Notes: generated by a model from the letters alone, not told the origin. DNA of 64,000 bases from Bacillota bacterium (GCA_014896375.1 JADBKN010000051.1:248001-312000); one strand, 5' to 3'. Positions 27,146 through 36,149 are shown, counted from the first letter of the stretch. A program made the numbers and translations.

Positions 27146-28281
27146 GCGCCGTGACGCACGCCTTCGCGTCTCTCGCGGGTGTCGTGCCGTCCCTCGCCGC
27201 CTGCTCCGCCGGCGGACGCGTCGCGGCCTGCCTCGGCGCCCTGGGCCTTGAGGCCGGCGCGGCGCTTCTCCAGGCGGCGGCCGTCATCCTCGCGGGGCAT
27301 ATCCTCGCCCGCCTCCTCGGAGCCGTCCTCGACCGCTTCCTCGACCACACCCGCGCCTCGGGCCTGCCCGGCTTCGACGAGACGCGCGCCGCCACCGTGC
27401 GCGGCCTCATGAAGAGCCTCCTCCGGTACGCGATCGACTTCCTCGTCCTGGTCACGGTCCTGGCCGGCTGGGGGGTGCCGGTCAGCGGGCTGCTCGCCGG
27501 CGCCGGCATCGCCGGCCTGGCGGTGGGCTTCGGCGCGCAGAACCTCGTTCGCGACGTCATCACCGGCTTCTTCCTGCTCTTCGAGGACCAGTTCCGCGTG
27601 GGGGAGCACGTGGAGTTGGCCGGCGTCTCCGGCGTCGTCGAGGACATCGGTTTCCGCATCACGCGCGTGCGCGACTTCGGCGGCCAGCTGCACATGGTGC
27701 CGAACGGGCAGATCGAGCGTGTCACGAACTACAGCCGCGGCAGCATGCGGCTGCTTGTGACGGTGCGCGTCGACTACAATGAAGATTTGGACCACGTGGA
27801 GCAGGTGCTCAACGAGGTCTGCGAGCGCTTCCGCCGAACCTGGACCACGCTCACCGAGGGGCCGCAGTTGCTGGGCGTGCAGGAGATCCGTGACGCGGCC
27901 GTCGAGTACCTCGTCTGGGGGCGTGCGCAGCCGGGCGAGCAGTGGGCCGCCGAGCGCGCGCTGCGCAGGGAGATCAAGAAGGCGCTCGACGCAGCCGGTA
28001 TCCGCGCGCCGTACCCGCAGCGCGTCGCGGTTGTGTCGGAGGAGGCGGCCGCGCCGGCGCCGGCGGCCCCCGCGGCGGCTGCAGCCGGCGCCGCGCCGGC
28101 GCCGGCGGCCCAGGGTACCGCGCCCGCCGCCGCGGACGCAGAAGCCCTGCGCCGCACGGCTGAGCGTGCCCGCAGCGGCGAGGCCGGGCCGCCGGAGCCG
28201 GGGGAGCCCCCGCCCAGCGAGCGGCAGGCGTCCGCCGGAACCGGCGAGGCGGCGGACGCGGAGCGCCGGAAGGAGGGGTGA
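27142..28281 (+). CDS. mscS: Small-conductance mechanosensitive channel MscS
   Basis: Opens on membrane tension to release solutes after osmotic downshock. It is about 379 residues. TM3, the pore helix, is GLLAGAGIAGLAVGFGAQNLVRDVITGFFLLFEDQFRVGE, followed by the beta domain (VVEDIGFRITRVRDFGGQLHMVPNGQI) and the C-terminal vestibule. The last 85 residues are Ala/Pro/Glu low complexity, unlike typical MscS. GTG 27142 overlaps the cvpA stop; GTG 27151 is an equally possible start. Confidence 0.93.
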   Translation: MSAVTHAFASLAGVVPSLAACSAGGRVAACLGALGLEAGAALLQAAAVILAGHILARLLGAVLDRFLDHTRASGLPGFDETRAATVRGLMKSLLRYAIDFLVLVTVLAGWGVPVSGLLAGAGIAGLAVGFGAQNLVRDVITGFFLLFEDQFRVGEHVELAGVSGVVEDIGFRITRVRDFGGQLHMVPNGQIERVTNYSRGSMRLLVTVRVDYNEDLDHVEQVLNEVCERFRRTWTTLTEGPQLLGVQEIRDAAVEYLVWGRAQPGEQWAAERALRREIKKALDAAGIRAPYPQRVAVVSEEAAAPAPAAPAAAAAGAAPAPAAQGTAPAAADAEALRRTAERARSGEAGPPEPGEPPPSERQASAGTGEAADAERRKEG

Positions 28282-28283
28282 CG

Positions 28284-28526
28284 GTGGTGCGCGGCCCTCT
28301 GCCCCTGCACCTGGGCGACGTCGTCCGCCTGAAGAAGCCGCACCCGTGCGGCTCCGACCGCTGGGAAATCGTGCGGGTGGGCGCCGACCTGCGCCTGAAG
28401 TGCCTCGGCTGCGGCCACCTGGTGCTTCTGCCGCGCAGCCGCGTGGAGAGCCGCATCCGCGAGATCTACCCGGCGTCCGCGCCGCCGGGCGCGCCGCCGT
28501 TGAAACCCGGACGCGACCTGATATAA
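28284..28526 (+). CDS. DUF951 protein
   Basis: An 80-residue basic protein of the DUF951 family: LGDVVRLKKPHPCGSDRWEIVRVGADLRLKCLGCGHLVLLPRSRVESRIR. The CxxC (CLGC) plus an earlier cysteine may bind metal. Such genes commonly lie between mscS or yyaC-type genes and rpsF in Firmicutes; function unknown. AAGGAGGG (28270-28277) sets the start among several GTG codons: 28284 or 28287 are well spaced, whereas 28278 abuts it. Its last codons overlap the rpsF promoter. Confidence 0.85.
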   Translation: MVRGPLPLHLGDVVRLKKPHPCGSDRWEIVRVGADLRLKCLGCGHLVLLPRSRVESRIREIYPASAPPGAPPLKPGRDLI

Positions 28527-28527
28527 T
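28500..28527 (+). promoter_or_regulatory. Strong sigma-A promoter for rpsF-ssb-rpsR
   Basis: TTGAAA (28500-28505), 16 bases, TATAAT (28522-28527). The -10 is perfect and overlaps the DUF951 stop. Transcription would start near 28534, giving a leader of about 104 bases. Confidence 0.85.
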
Positions 28528-28533
28528 GTCATG

Positions 28534-28637
28534 TGATTTGCCATCACGCCCTGTCCCATAACCATTGGCGAAGATCCTTCCTGCCCGCCGGAGCGGCGTG
28601 ATCCGCGGGCCAATGTCCAGAGGAAGGAGGTGCGGTC
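28534..28637 (+). ncRNA. Probable S6:S18 ribosomal-protein leader of the rpsF mRNA
   Basis: The 104-base leader contains two interleaved complementary pairs. ATCACGCC (28543-28550) pairs with GGCGTGAT (28595-28602), and CATTGGC (28563-28569) pairs with GCCAATG (28609-28615), which allows a pseudoknot. An unpaired CCG (28603-28605) directly follows the first helix. Known leaders bound by the S6:S18 complex display a conserved CCG next to a helix before rpsF, so the same autoregulation is inferred. The rpsF ribosome-binding site AGGAAGGAGG follows 5 bases after the second helix. Confidence 0.55.
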
Positions 28638-29024
28638 GTGCGCGCCTACGAAGCCCTGATCCTTCTCGATCCCACGCTCGACACCGAACAGATCGAGCAG
28701 ACCATGCGCCGTTTCCTCGAAGCCGTGCAAAAGAACGGCGGTGTGATCGAAAACCTGGAACCGCTGGGGCGCCGGCGGCTCGCGTATGAGATCCGCGGCC
28801 ACCGGGAGGGCATCTACGTCCTCATGACGTTCCGCTCCACGTCCCAGGCGCCGAACGAGCTGCGCCGCGCGCTGCGTCTTTCGGACAGCGTGCTGCGCTC
28901 CATGGTGGTGCGCGCGCCGGAGAAGAGCGCTGCCAAGGCGGGCGCCGCCGGCGAGGAGTCCCGCGCGGCTTCGGAGCCGGCGGAGGCCCCGGAGGGGTCC
29001 CCGGCGGCGGTCGAAGCGCGGTAA
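28638..29024 (+). CDS. rpsF: 30S ribosomal protein S6
   Basis: Binds S18 in the 30S platform. The 128-residue product has MRAYEALILLDPTLDTEQIEQTMRRF, GRRRLAYEIRGHREGIYVLMTF and the usual ferredoxin-like fold. A 35-residue Ala/Glu-rich C-terminal extension goes beyond the compact protein. GTG start behind AAGGAGG. First gene of the rpsF-ssb-rpsR operon, likely controlled by its leader RNA. Confidence 0.97.
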   Translation: MRAYEALILLDPTLDTEQIEQTMRRFLEAVQKNGGVIENLEPLGRRRLAYEIRGHREGIYVLMTFRSTSQAPNELRRALRLSDSVLRSMVVRAPEKSAAKAGAAGEESRAASEPAEAPEGSPAAVEAR

Positions 29025-29036
29025 GGTGGCGGTGAT

Positions 29037-29438
29037 GTGCTGAACCATGTCGTCCTCATCGGCCGGCTCGTGCGCGACCCGGAACTGCGCTACACGCCGG
29101 GCGGCGTCGCCGTCGGCTCCTTCACGGTCGCCGTGGACCGGCCGTTCACGAACCAGCAGGGCGAGCGCGAAGCCGACTTCATCGACGTCGTCGTGTGGCG
29201 GCAGCTCGCCGAGACGTGCGCCAATCACCTGAAGAAGGGGCGCCTTGTGGCCGTCGCCGGCCGCCTGCAGATCCGCTCGTACGAGACGCAGGACGGCCAG
29301 AAGCGGCGCGCGGCGGAGGTCGTCGCCAACGAGGTGCGCTTCCTCGACCGGCCCGCGCGCCCGGCGGCGGCCGGCGGGGACGCGGCCGACGCGCTCGGCA
29401 CCGAGGTTCCCTTCGACGACGAGGACGTGCCGTTCTAG
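29037..29438 (+). CDS. ssb: Single-stranded DNA-binding protein
   Basis: OB-fold protein coating single strands in replication and repair. The 133-residue product begins [37 protein letters not shown] and ends in the acidic tip [11 protein letters not shown] that recruits partner proteins. The linker is short. It lies between rpsF and rpsR, as in B. subtilis. Confidence 0.98.
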   Translation: MLNHVVLIGRLVRDPELRYTPGGVAVGSFTVAVDRPFTNQQGEREADFIDVVVWRQLAETCANHLKKGRLVAVAGRLQIRSYETQDGQKRRAAEVVANEVRFLDRPARPAAAGGDAADALGTEVPFDDEDVPF

Positions 29439-29477
29439 AGCGAATTCGAGAGTCCGCAGGCGAGGGGGGTCATCCGC

Positions 29478-29705
29478 TTGGCTCGACGCGACAAGCGCCG
29501 GCGCCGCAAGGTCTGCAGCTTCTGCGTCGACAAGATCGACGTCGTCGACTATAAGGACACAAGCCGCCTGCGCCGTTACATCAGCGAGCGCGGCAAGATC
29601 CTGCCGCGGCGCATCACGGGCAACTGCGCACGCCACCAGCGGCAGCTGACGACGGCCATCAAGCGCGCGCGCTACATGGCGCTTCTGCCGTTCACGGTGG
29701 AATGA
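29478..29705 (+). CDS. rpsR: 30S ribosomal protein S18
   Basis: A 75-residue basic protein ([49 protein letters not shown]). The cysteine pair CSFC plus a further Cys and a His (NCARH) could form a zinc-binding version of S18. TTG start at 29478, with GAGGGGG upstream. Last gene before a hairpin terminator. Confidence 0.97.
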   Translation: MARRDKRRRRKVCSFCVDKIDVVDYKDTSRLRRYISERGKILPRRITGNCARHQRQLTTAIKRARYMALLPFTVE

Positions 29706-29743
29706 GCCGGCACGCGGGCGGCGGCCGAGGCGCGGCATCCGGC

Positions 29744-29770
29744 GGGAAGGGCGGAGGCCCTTCCCGTTTT
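29744..29770 (+). terminator. Rho-independent terminator after rpsR
   Basis: GGGAAGGGC (29744-29752), loop GGAG, GCCCTTCCC (29757-29765), then GTTTT. The stem is strong and the T-tract short. Confidence 0.75.
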
Positions 29771-29799
29771 CCGCAAGGGAGTGGCGCGGTGAACGGCAG

Positions 29800-30825
29800 G
29801 TGGGACCGGTGAGGCCGCTGGCGACGCGCGCCGTCACGGAGGGCGCCCTCATGGCGGCGCTCACGGTGGTGCTCGTGCTGGCCGCAGCGTACGTGCCGGC
29901 CCTCGGTTTCGTGCTCACGTTCTTCCTGCCGGCGCCGGCGGCCGCTGTCACCGTGCGGCACGGGCCGGCCGCCGCCTTCCTCAGCGTGGCTGCCGCGGCG
30001 GTGCTGCTGGCGCTCTTTCTCGGCCCCGTGCAGGCGCTGGGGGCCGTGTTGAGCTTCGCCTTCCTCGGCCTGGCCTTCGGCTTCGGTCTGCGGCGCCGCT
30101 GGGACGCCGGCCGCACGATCCTCCTGGGAGCGCTCGCCGTGGCCGTGACGGCGGTGCTGGCGGTCCTCTTCACGCGCCTCGTTTTCCACCAGGACATCCT
30201 CGCCCTGATGCGGGACAGCCTGGACAGCACCGTGCGGCGGCTCGCGGCCTCCCGCCTGCCCTCCGCGCGCGCCACCGCGGAGATGCTGCAGGCCATGCTG
30301 AAGCAGATCCGGGAGCAGCCGCTCATGATGATCGCGCCGGCGGCCGCGGCCGTGGTGGCGATGTCGGCCGTCTACTACGCGGCCATGCGCCCGCTCTTCC
30401 GCCGCACCGGCGTGGAAGCTCCGCGGCTCACCTCCTTCGCCGCGTGGACGGTGCCGCGTTCCGTGGCGTGGGCGTGGCTGGGGGTGATGGGGCTCACGCT
30501 CCTCAGCCTGCGGCCGGAGTGGAAGTGGCTCGCACCGCTTGCGCAGAACCTGTCCTACGCCGCGGTGGCCGTCTTCACGGCCGTCGGCGCCTCGGTGGCG
30601 TACTTCTTCCTGCGCTACTGGGGACTGGGCGTGGCGGCGGCCGGGATTCTCGCCGTCTACGCCTCGCTCACGCCGCTCGGTCAGGTCGTCGTGCTCCTGG
30701 GGCTGTGGGACGTGCTCGCCGGCCTGCGGGCGCGCTTCCTCGACCGGCTGCCGGCGGGCCACCCGCTGCGCGCGGAGATCGGCGAGGCGGCCCTGGAGCG
30801 GCTGAAAGGGAGGGTTCCGCAATGA
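29800..30825 (+). CDS. DUF2232 (YybS-like) integral membrane protein
   Basis: A 341-residue polytopic protein with about eight hydrophobic segments. It has the DUF2232 pattern ALMAALTVVLVLAAAYVPALGFVLTFFLPAPAAAVTVRHG near the N-terminus and AWTVPRSVAWAWLGVMGL in the second half. Located before rplI, as yybS is in B. subtilis. Function unknown; related folds occur among ECF-transporter S components. GTG start at 29800 has only a weak ribosome-binding site. The stop overlaps rplI (ATGA). Confidence 0.85.
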   Translation: MGPVRPLATRAVTEGALMAALTVVLVLAAAYVPALGFVLTFFLPAPAAAVTVRHGPAAAFLSVAAAAVLLALFLGPVQALGAVLSFAFLGLAFGFGLRRRWDAGRTILLGALAVAVTAVLAVLFTRLVFHQDILALMRDSLDSTVRRLAASRLPSARATAEMLQAMLKQIREQPLMMIAPAAAAVVAMSAVYYAAMRPLFRRTGVEAPRLTSFAAWTVPRSVAWAWLGVMGLTLLSLRPEWKWLAPLAQNLSYAAVAVFTAVGASVAYFFLRYWGLGVAAAGILAVYASLTPLGQVVVLLGLWDVLAGLRARFLDRLPAGHPLRAEIGEAALERLKGRVPQ

Positions 30826-31274
30826 AGGTCGTGCTCTTGCAGGAGGTCAAGGGGCTGGGCCGCGCCGGCCAGACGGTGGACGTGGCCGACGGCTACGCGC
30901 GCAACTTCCTCATCCCGCGGCGCCTGGCGAAGCCCGCCACGGAGGCCGCGCTCAAGGAGATCGAGGAGGAGCGCCGCCGGCAGGCTGAGAAGGCGGACCG
31001 GGAACGCCGCGCGGCCCAGGAGGCGAAGGCGAAGCTCGATCACGCGGAGATCGTCTTCCGCGCGCGCGCCGGCGAGGGCGGCAAGCTGTTCGGGTCGATC
31101 ACCGCGCAGGACGTCGCCGAGAGGATCGCCCAAGAATTCGGGCTGGCCGTCGACAAGCGCCGCGTGGAGCTGGAAGGCGCCATCAAGGCTGTGGGTCGGT
31201 ATCCGGTCCGCGTGCGCGTGCACCCGGAGGCCGTGGCGCAGGTGGAAGTCGTCGTGTTGCCGGAGGCGGATTGA
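30822..31274 (+). CDS. rplI: 50S ribosomal protein L9
   Basis: A 150-residue protein with an N-terminal rRNA-binding domain (MKVVLLQEVKGLGRAGQTVDVADGYARNFLIPRRLAKPAT). A long central helix and a C-terminal domain (GKLFGSITAQDVAERI ... VRVRVHPEAVAQVEVVVLPE) follow. Normal length. Starts on the overlapping ATG of the DUF2232 stop and runs into the LonC-like gene. Confidence 0.98.
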   Translation: MKVVLLQEVKGLGRAGQTVDVADGYARNFLIPRRLAKPATEAALKEIEEERRRQAEKADRERRAAQEAKAKLDHAEIVFRARAGEGGKLFGSITAQDVAERIAQEFGLAVDKRRVELEGAIKAVGRYPVRVRVHPEAVAQVEVVVLPEAD

Positions 31275-31276
31275 CC

Positions 31277-33169
31277 ATGGGGCGTTTCGTGCGGCATGGC
31301 GGCGGGCGCGACCTCGTGGAGGAATACGAGCGCAAGGTCAACGCCCTCTACGGGGTCCTCGCCGACATCTACGGCTCCGACCGCGTCGTGCTGAAGGCGG
31401 GCAAGGTGGGGGCCCTGAGCGGCATGCGCTCCGAGAACCTCGGGGAGCGCATCGTGGCGCTGCAGCGCCTCGTCTACGACGACCCCACCATCGACGAGCC
31501 GCCGCGCTTCTCGGAGATCCCGGAGGTGCTGGCGGAGCTTGAGGAGGAGCTCGCCGACCTCCTCGCACGCCGCACGGTGGAGGACGAGATCGAGCAGAAG
31601 ATCCAGGACCGCATGGCCCAGAAGCACGAGGAGTACGTGGCCGACATCCGCGCGCAGGTGATGCGCGAGATCTCCCCGGAGACGGCGGAGACGAAGCGCA
31701 AGCTCGAGCGGCTGCAGCAGATCGAGCAGCGCGGCCTCGCACGCTCGCTCGCCGAGGTGCTGCGCCCGAAGCGCTTCGAGGAGGTCATCGGCCAGGACGC
31801 CGCCGTGCAGGCGCTCCTCGCCAAGCTGGCCTCGCCGTACCCGCAGCACATCCTCCTCTACGGGCCGCCCGGCGTCGGCAAGACGACGGCCGCGCGCTTG
31901 GCGCTGGAGGCCGCGCGGGAGCGGCAGGGCTCGCCCTTCTCGAAGGACGCGCCGTTCGTCGAGGTGGACGGCACCACGCTGCGCTGGGACCCGCGGGAGG
32001 TGACGAACCCGCTCCTCGGCTCGGTCCACGACCCGATCTACCAGGGGGCGCGCCACGACTTCGCCGAGGGTGGTGTGCCGGAGCCGAAGCTCGGCCTCGT
32101 CACGGAGGCGAACGGCGGCGTGCTCTTCATCGACGAGATCGGCGAGATGGACCCGATCCTGCAGAATAAGCTTTTGAAGGTGCTGGAAGACAAGCGCGTG
32201 TACTTCGAGTCGTCCTACTACGACCCGGACGACCCGCACGTGCCGGAGTACGTGCACAAGCTCTTCCGCGAGGGCGCGCCGGCCGACTTCGTCCTCATCG
32301 GCGCGACGACGCGCGATCCGGAAGACATCACGCCCGCCCTGCGCTCGCGCTGCGCGGAGATCTTCTTCGCGCCGCTCACGCCGGACGACATCCGCAAGAT
32401 CGTGCGCCAGGGCGCGGAGAAACTCGGCGTGCCGATCGAGCCGGCGGCCGTCGACGACATCGCCGAGCGGACGATCGAGGCGCGCAAGGCCCTCAACATC
32501 CTCGCCGACGCCTACGCCCTGGCCGTCTACGAGGCCGGCGGGCCGGACAAGCCGGCCGCCATCCGCGCCGAGCACGTGCGCACGGCGCTCAGCGCCGCGC
32601 GCGTGGGCCGCGAGGCGCGCACCCTGGCCTCCGCCACGCCGCAGGTGGGCCGCGTGATCGGCCTCGCCGTGCGCGGCTTCCTCGGTTCGGCGCTGGAGAT
32701 CGAGGCAGTCGCCTACCCGGCGCGGGAGCCGGGCAAGGGCAAGATCCGCTTCAACGAGACGGCCGGCTCGATGGCGCGGGACTCCGTCTTCACCGCGGGC
32801 ACGGTCCTGCGGCGCATCACGGGCAAGGACCTTGCGGACTACGACGTGCACGTCAACGTCGTCGGCGGCGGCCACATCGACGGCCCCTCCGCCGGTGCCG
32901 CGATCTTCACGGCCATCTACAGCGCCGTCGAGGGGCGTCCGGTGCGCCAGGACGTCGCCATCACGGGCGAGGTGTCGCTCTCCGGCCGCATCCAGGAAGT
33001 GGGCGGCATCCCGGAGAAGCTCTACGGAGCGCGGCAGGCCGGCGTGCGCCGCGTGGTGCTGCCGGCCGCCAACGCCGGCGACGTGCCGGACGGCCGCTTC
33101 GGCCTGGAGCTCTCCTTCGTGGAGACGGCCGACGAGGTCCTGAGGGAGCTCCTTTCGCCGCTCGGCTGA
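31277..33169 (+). CDS. Lon-family ATP-dependent protease, LonC type
   Basis: A 630-residue AAA+ protease without the large N-terminal Lon domain. Residues 1-145 form a long helical region. The AAA+ module has GPPGVGKTTAARLAL (Walker A) and GGVLFIDEIGEMDPILQNKLLKVLEDKRV (Walker B). The C-terminal S16 protease domain shows GGGHIDGPSAGAAIFTAIYSAV with the catalytic serine, and GRIQEVGGIPEKLYGARQAG with the catalytic lysine. Genes of this kind between rplI and dnaB are typical of clostridial Firmicutes. ATG 31277 is preferred over TTG 31271 because it is better spaced from GGAGG. Confidence 0.9.
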   Translation: MGRFVRHGGGRDLVEEYERKVNALYGVLADIYGSDRVVLKAGKVGALSGMRSENLGERIVALQRLVYDDPTIDEPPRFSEIPEVLAELEEELADLLARRTVEDEIEQKIQDRMAQKHEEYVADIRAQVMREISPETAETKRKLERLQQIEQRGLARSLAEVLRPKRFEEVIGQDAAVQALLAKLASPYPQHILLYGPPGVGKTTAARLALEAARERQGSPFSKDAPFVEVDGTTLRWDPREVTNPLLGSVHDPIYQGARHDFAEGGVPEPKLGLVTEANGGVLFIDEIGEMDPILQNKLLKVLEDKRVYFESSYYDPDDPHVPEYVHKLFREGAPADFVLIGATTRDPEDITPALRSRCAEIFFAPLTPDDIRKIVRQGAEKLGVPIEPAAVDDIAERTIEARKALNILADAYALAVYEAGGPDKPAAIRAEHVRTALSAARVGREARTLASATPQVGRVIGLAVRGFLGSALEIEAVAYPAREPGKGKIRFNETAGSMARDSVFTAGTVLRRITGKDLADYDVHVNVVGGGHIDGPSAGAAIFTAIYSAVEGRPVRQDVAITGEVSLSGRIQEVGGIPEKLYGARQAGVRRVVLPAANAGDVPDGRFGLELSFVETADEVLRELLSPLG

Positions 33170-33203
33170 GCGCCGCGCCCAGGAACGGAGGCAGGGGAGC
33201 CGC

Positions 33204-34580
33204 GTGGACGCGCTCATGGACAAGGTCCCTCCGCAGAGCCTGGAGGCCGAGCAGTCCGTGCTCGGCTCCATGCTCCTCGACCGCGAGGCCATCCTCCGGG
33301 CGGCCGAGATCCTCAGCGAGGACTCCTTCTACCGCGAGGCGCACCGCCACGTCTTCCGCGCCATCCTCGACCTCACGGACCGCAACGAGGCCGCGGACAT
33401 CGTCACGGTGGGCGACGAGCTGGCCTCGCGCGGCCTTCTGGAGCAGGTCGGCGGCCACGCCTACCTCAGCGAGCTGGCCAACGCCGTGCCCACGGCCGCG
33501 AACGTGGAGTATTACGCGCGCATCGTGGAGGAGAAGGCCCTCCTGCGGAAGCTCATCCAGCTCTCCGGGGAGATCGCGCGCCGCGCGTACAGCGGCGCCG
33601 ACGACATCACTGAACTCCTCGACTTCGCCGAGCAGCGCATGTTCGAGCTCTCGCGCGACCGCCGCACGCGCTCCTGGGCCTACATCCGGGACGTGCTCGT
33701 CGACACCTTCGACCACATCCAGCGCATGTTCGAGAAGCAGGGCGACGTCATCGGCATCCCGAGCGGCTTCCGCGCCCTGGACGAGCTGACGAGCGGCTTC
33801 CACGAGTCGGAGCTGATCATCCTGGCCGCGCGGCCCTCGCAGGGCAAGACGGCGCTCGCGCTCAACATGGCGGCGCACGCCGCCGTGGAGCACCGCATCC
33901 CCGTGGCCATCTTTTCCCTGGAGATGTCCAAGGAGCAGCTGGCGCAGCGCATGCTGTGCTCGGAGGCGCGCGTCTCTTCCTTCAAACTGCGCACCGGGCA
34001 GCTCGCAAACGAGGACTGGCACCGGCTCTCCTTCGCCCTGGGGAAGCTGGGGGAGGCACCGATCTACATCGACGACACGCCGAACCTCTCGGTGATGGAC
34101 GTACGCGCCCGCGCGCGGCGCCTGAAGGCGGATCATGGCATCGGCTTCATCGTCATCGACTATCTTCAGCTCATGAACACGCGCGGCCGCGCCGAGAACC
34201 GGCAGCAGGAGATCTCGGAGATCTCCCGCTCCCTCAAGGCGCTCGCGCGCGAATTGAAGATCCCCGTGCTGGCGCTCTCGCAGCTCAGCCGCGCGGTGGA
34301 GCAGCGGGAGGGCCGGCGGCCGCAGCTCTCGGACCTGCGGGAGTCCGGCGCGATCGAGCAGGATGCGGACGTGGTGCTTTTCATCTACCACAACCCAGAG
34401 CGCGCCGAGCAAAGGGAAACGGTATCATACGGAGGGTCGCGGTCGACAGTCAGCCAGGTCGAGCTCATCCTCGCCAAGCAGCGCAATGGTCCGACCGGCT
34501 CGGTGGAGCTCGTCTACTTCCACGACTGGACGAAGTTCGGCGCGGTCGACAAATCGCGCGCGCCGGCGTCGGCGGGGTAG
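33204..34580 (+). CDS. dnaB: Replicative DNA helicase DnaB (DnaC of Bacillus)
   Basis: Hexameric helicase that drives the replication fork. The 458-residue product has the N-terminal primase-interaction domain (PPQSLEAEQSVLGSMLLD ... FYREAHRHVFRAI), Walker A AARPSQGKTALALNMA, Walker B VIDYLQLMNTRGRAENRQQEISEISRSLKALAREL, and the arginine-finger region. No intein interrupts it. It follows the LonC gene. No DnaI or DnaC loader gene is seen in the window, but a DUF721/DciA-like gene is. Confidence 0.98.
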   Translation: MDALMDKVPPQSLEAEQSVLGSMLLDREAILRAAEILSEDSFYREAHRHVFRAILDLTDRNEAADIVTVGDELASRGLLEQVGGHAYLSELANAVPTAANVEYYARIVEEKALLRKLIQLSGEIARRAYSGADDITELLDFAEQRMFELSRDRRTRSWAYIRDVLVDTFDHIQRMFEKQGDVIGIPSGFRALDELTSGFHESELIILAARPSQGKTALALNMAAHAAVEHRIPVAIFSLEMSKEQLAQRMLCSEARVSSFKLRTGQLANEDWHRLSFALGKLGEAPIYIDDTPNLSVMDVRARARRLKADHGIGFIVIDYLQLMNTRGRAENRQQEISEISRSLKALARELKIPVLALSQLSRAVEQREGRRPQLSDLRESGAIEQDADVVLFIYHNPERAEQRETVSYGGSRSTVSQVELILAKQRNGPTGSVELVYFHDWTKFGAVDKSRAPASAG

Positions 34581-34610
34581 GCGGGCGGCGAGGGACGTGG
34601 AGGTGGGTGT

Positions 34611-35909
34611 GTGTCGACGCTCGTGCTCGTCGGCAGCCAGTGGGGCGATGAAGGCAAGGGCAAGGTGACGGACGTCCTCGCCGAGCACGCGGACGTCGTG
34701 GTGCGGTACCAGGGCGGGGCCAACGCGGGCCACACGGTGGTGGCGGGCGGCCGCACGTACAAGCTGCACCTCGTGCCTTCCGGCATCGTGCACGGCAAGA
34801 CGTGCGTGATCGGCAACGGCGTGGTGCTGGATCCCGAGCATTTCCTCCACGAGGTCGAATACCTGCGCGGCTGCGGCCTCGATGTGGACCGCATCCACGT
34901 CAGCGACGCGGCGCACGTGATCTTCCCCTACCACAAGACGCTCGACGAGCTGGAGGAGGAGCGGCGCGGCGAGGGGCGCATCGGCACCACGCGCCGCGGC
35001 ATCGGCCCGGCCTACATGGACAAGGTGGCGCGGGCCGGCATCCGCGTGGGGGACCTCCTCCGCCCGGAGACGTTGCGGCGCAAGCTGGAGGCGAACCTGG
35101 AGCAGGTCAACCACCTCATCGAGAAGGTCTACGGCCGGCCGGGCTTCGAGCTGGACGCGCTCCTTGAGCAATACGTGGAGTTCGGACGGCGGCTGCGCCC
35201 GTTCGTCACGGACACGGCCGTGCTCATCAACCGCGCCATCGACCGCGGGGAGCACGTCCTCTTCGAGGGCGCGCAGGGCACGATGCTCGACCTCGACCAC
35301 GGCACCTACCCGTACGTCACATCCTCCTACCCGACGGCCGGCGGGGCGTGCCTCGGCAGCGGCGTCGGGCCGACGCGCATCGACCGCGTGGTGGGCGTCG
35401 CGAAGGCGTACACCTCGCGCGTCGGCGACGGCCCGTTCCCCACGGAGCTGCGCGACGCGACCGGCGACTGGATCCGCGAGAAGGGGCACGAGTACGGCAC
35501 CACGACCGGACGTCCGCGCCGCTGCGGGTGGCTGGACACGGTCATCCTGCGGCACTCGGTGCTCGTGAGCGGGCTGAGCGGCCTGGCCCTCAACCACCTC
35601 GACACGCTCACGGGGCTGCGGCCGTTGAAGATCGCCGTGGCCTACGAGGTGGACGGCGAGCACCGCGAGACCTTGCCGCGCCAGCTGGACGAGCTCGCGG
35701 CGGCGCGGCCGATCTACGAGGAGCTCCCGGGTTGGGACGAGCCGATCGGCGATGTGCGGGCGTTCGACGACCTGCCGGCCGGCGCGCGCCAGTACGTGCA
35801 GCGGATCGAGGCGTGGACGGGCGTGCCGGTCGTGATGATCTCCGTCGGGCCGTCCAGGGAGCAGACGTTTTTGCGCTTTGAGCCGTTCGGCGGCCGGCGC
35901 GCGGAGTGA
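34611..35909 (+). CDS. purA: Adenylosuccinate synthetase
   Basis: First committed step from IMP to AMP, using GTP and aspartate. The 432-residue enzyme has GSQWGDEGKGKVTDVLAEHADVVVRYQGGANAGHTVV (P-loop and catalytic Asp/His), TTRRGIGPAYMDKVARAGIRV, FEGAQGTMLDLDHGTYPYVTSS and the C-terminal TTTGRPRRCGWLD. Normal length. GGAGGTG precedes the GTG start at 34611. It is the last conserved gene before the transposon-scarred interval. Confidence 0.98.
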   Translation: MSTLVLVGSQWGDEGKGKVTDVLAEHADVVVRYQGGANAGHTVVAGGRTYKLHLVPSGIVHGKTCVIGNGVVLDPEHFLHEVEYLRGCGLDVDRIHVSDAAHVIFPYHKTLDELEEERRGEGRIGTTRRGIGPAYMDKVARAGIRVGDLLRPETLRRKLEANLEQVNHLIEKVYGRPGFELDALLEQYVEFGRRLRPFVTDTAVLINRAIDRGEHVLFEGAQGTMLDLDHGTYPYVTSSYPTAGGACLGSGVGPTRIDRVVGVAKAYTSRVGDGPFPTELRDATGDWIREKGHEYGTTTGRPRRCGWLDTVILRHSVLVSGLSGLALNHLDTLTGLRPLKIAVAYEVDGEHRETLPRQLDELAAARPIYEELPGWDEPIGDVRAFDDLPAGARQYVQRIEAWTGVPVVMISVGPSREQTFLRFEPFGGRRAE

Positions 35910-36129
35910 GGCGCGGGCGCGGCGCGGGGGCGGGAGCGGGTGCGCGGGTCCGGGGGCGCGGGCGCGGGGGCGCGGCGCCACGCCGCACGGGCCGGGGTCG
36001 CCTCACGCGGCGCCCGGGCGCTCTCGGGGCGCGGGGGCGCGGGCTGTTCCCGCGGGGACGTGGGTTGGCTGGCGGGTTCGGGGGTTGTTCCGCAGGGCAG
36101 GGACTCTGGGGAGCCGCCAAGGCGCGTTT
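35910..36129. other. Low-complexity GC-rich intergenic DNA after purA
   Basis: Repeated CGGGCGCGGG-type runs with no credible coding region or terminator. The open frames here are composition artefacts. Confidence 0.6.
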
Positions 36130-36149
36130 CGGGTTTGTTGACAAACCCG
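36130..36149. repeat. 20-base perfect inverted repeat before the transposase remnant
   Basis: CGGGTTTGT (36130-36138), centre TG, ACAAACCCG (36141-36149). No T-tract follows, so it looks less like a terminator than like part of the left end of the degraded insertion sequence, about 55 bases upstream of the transposase start. Confidence 0.6.

Noticed and set aside
36130-36149. Inverted repeat as a purA terminator
   Set aside because: No T-tract on either strand and more than 200 bases from the purA stop.
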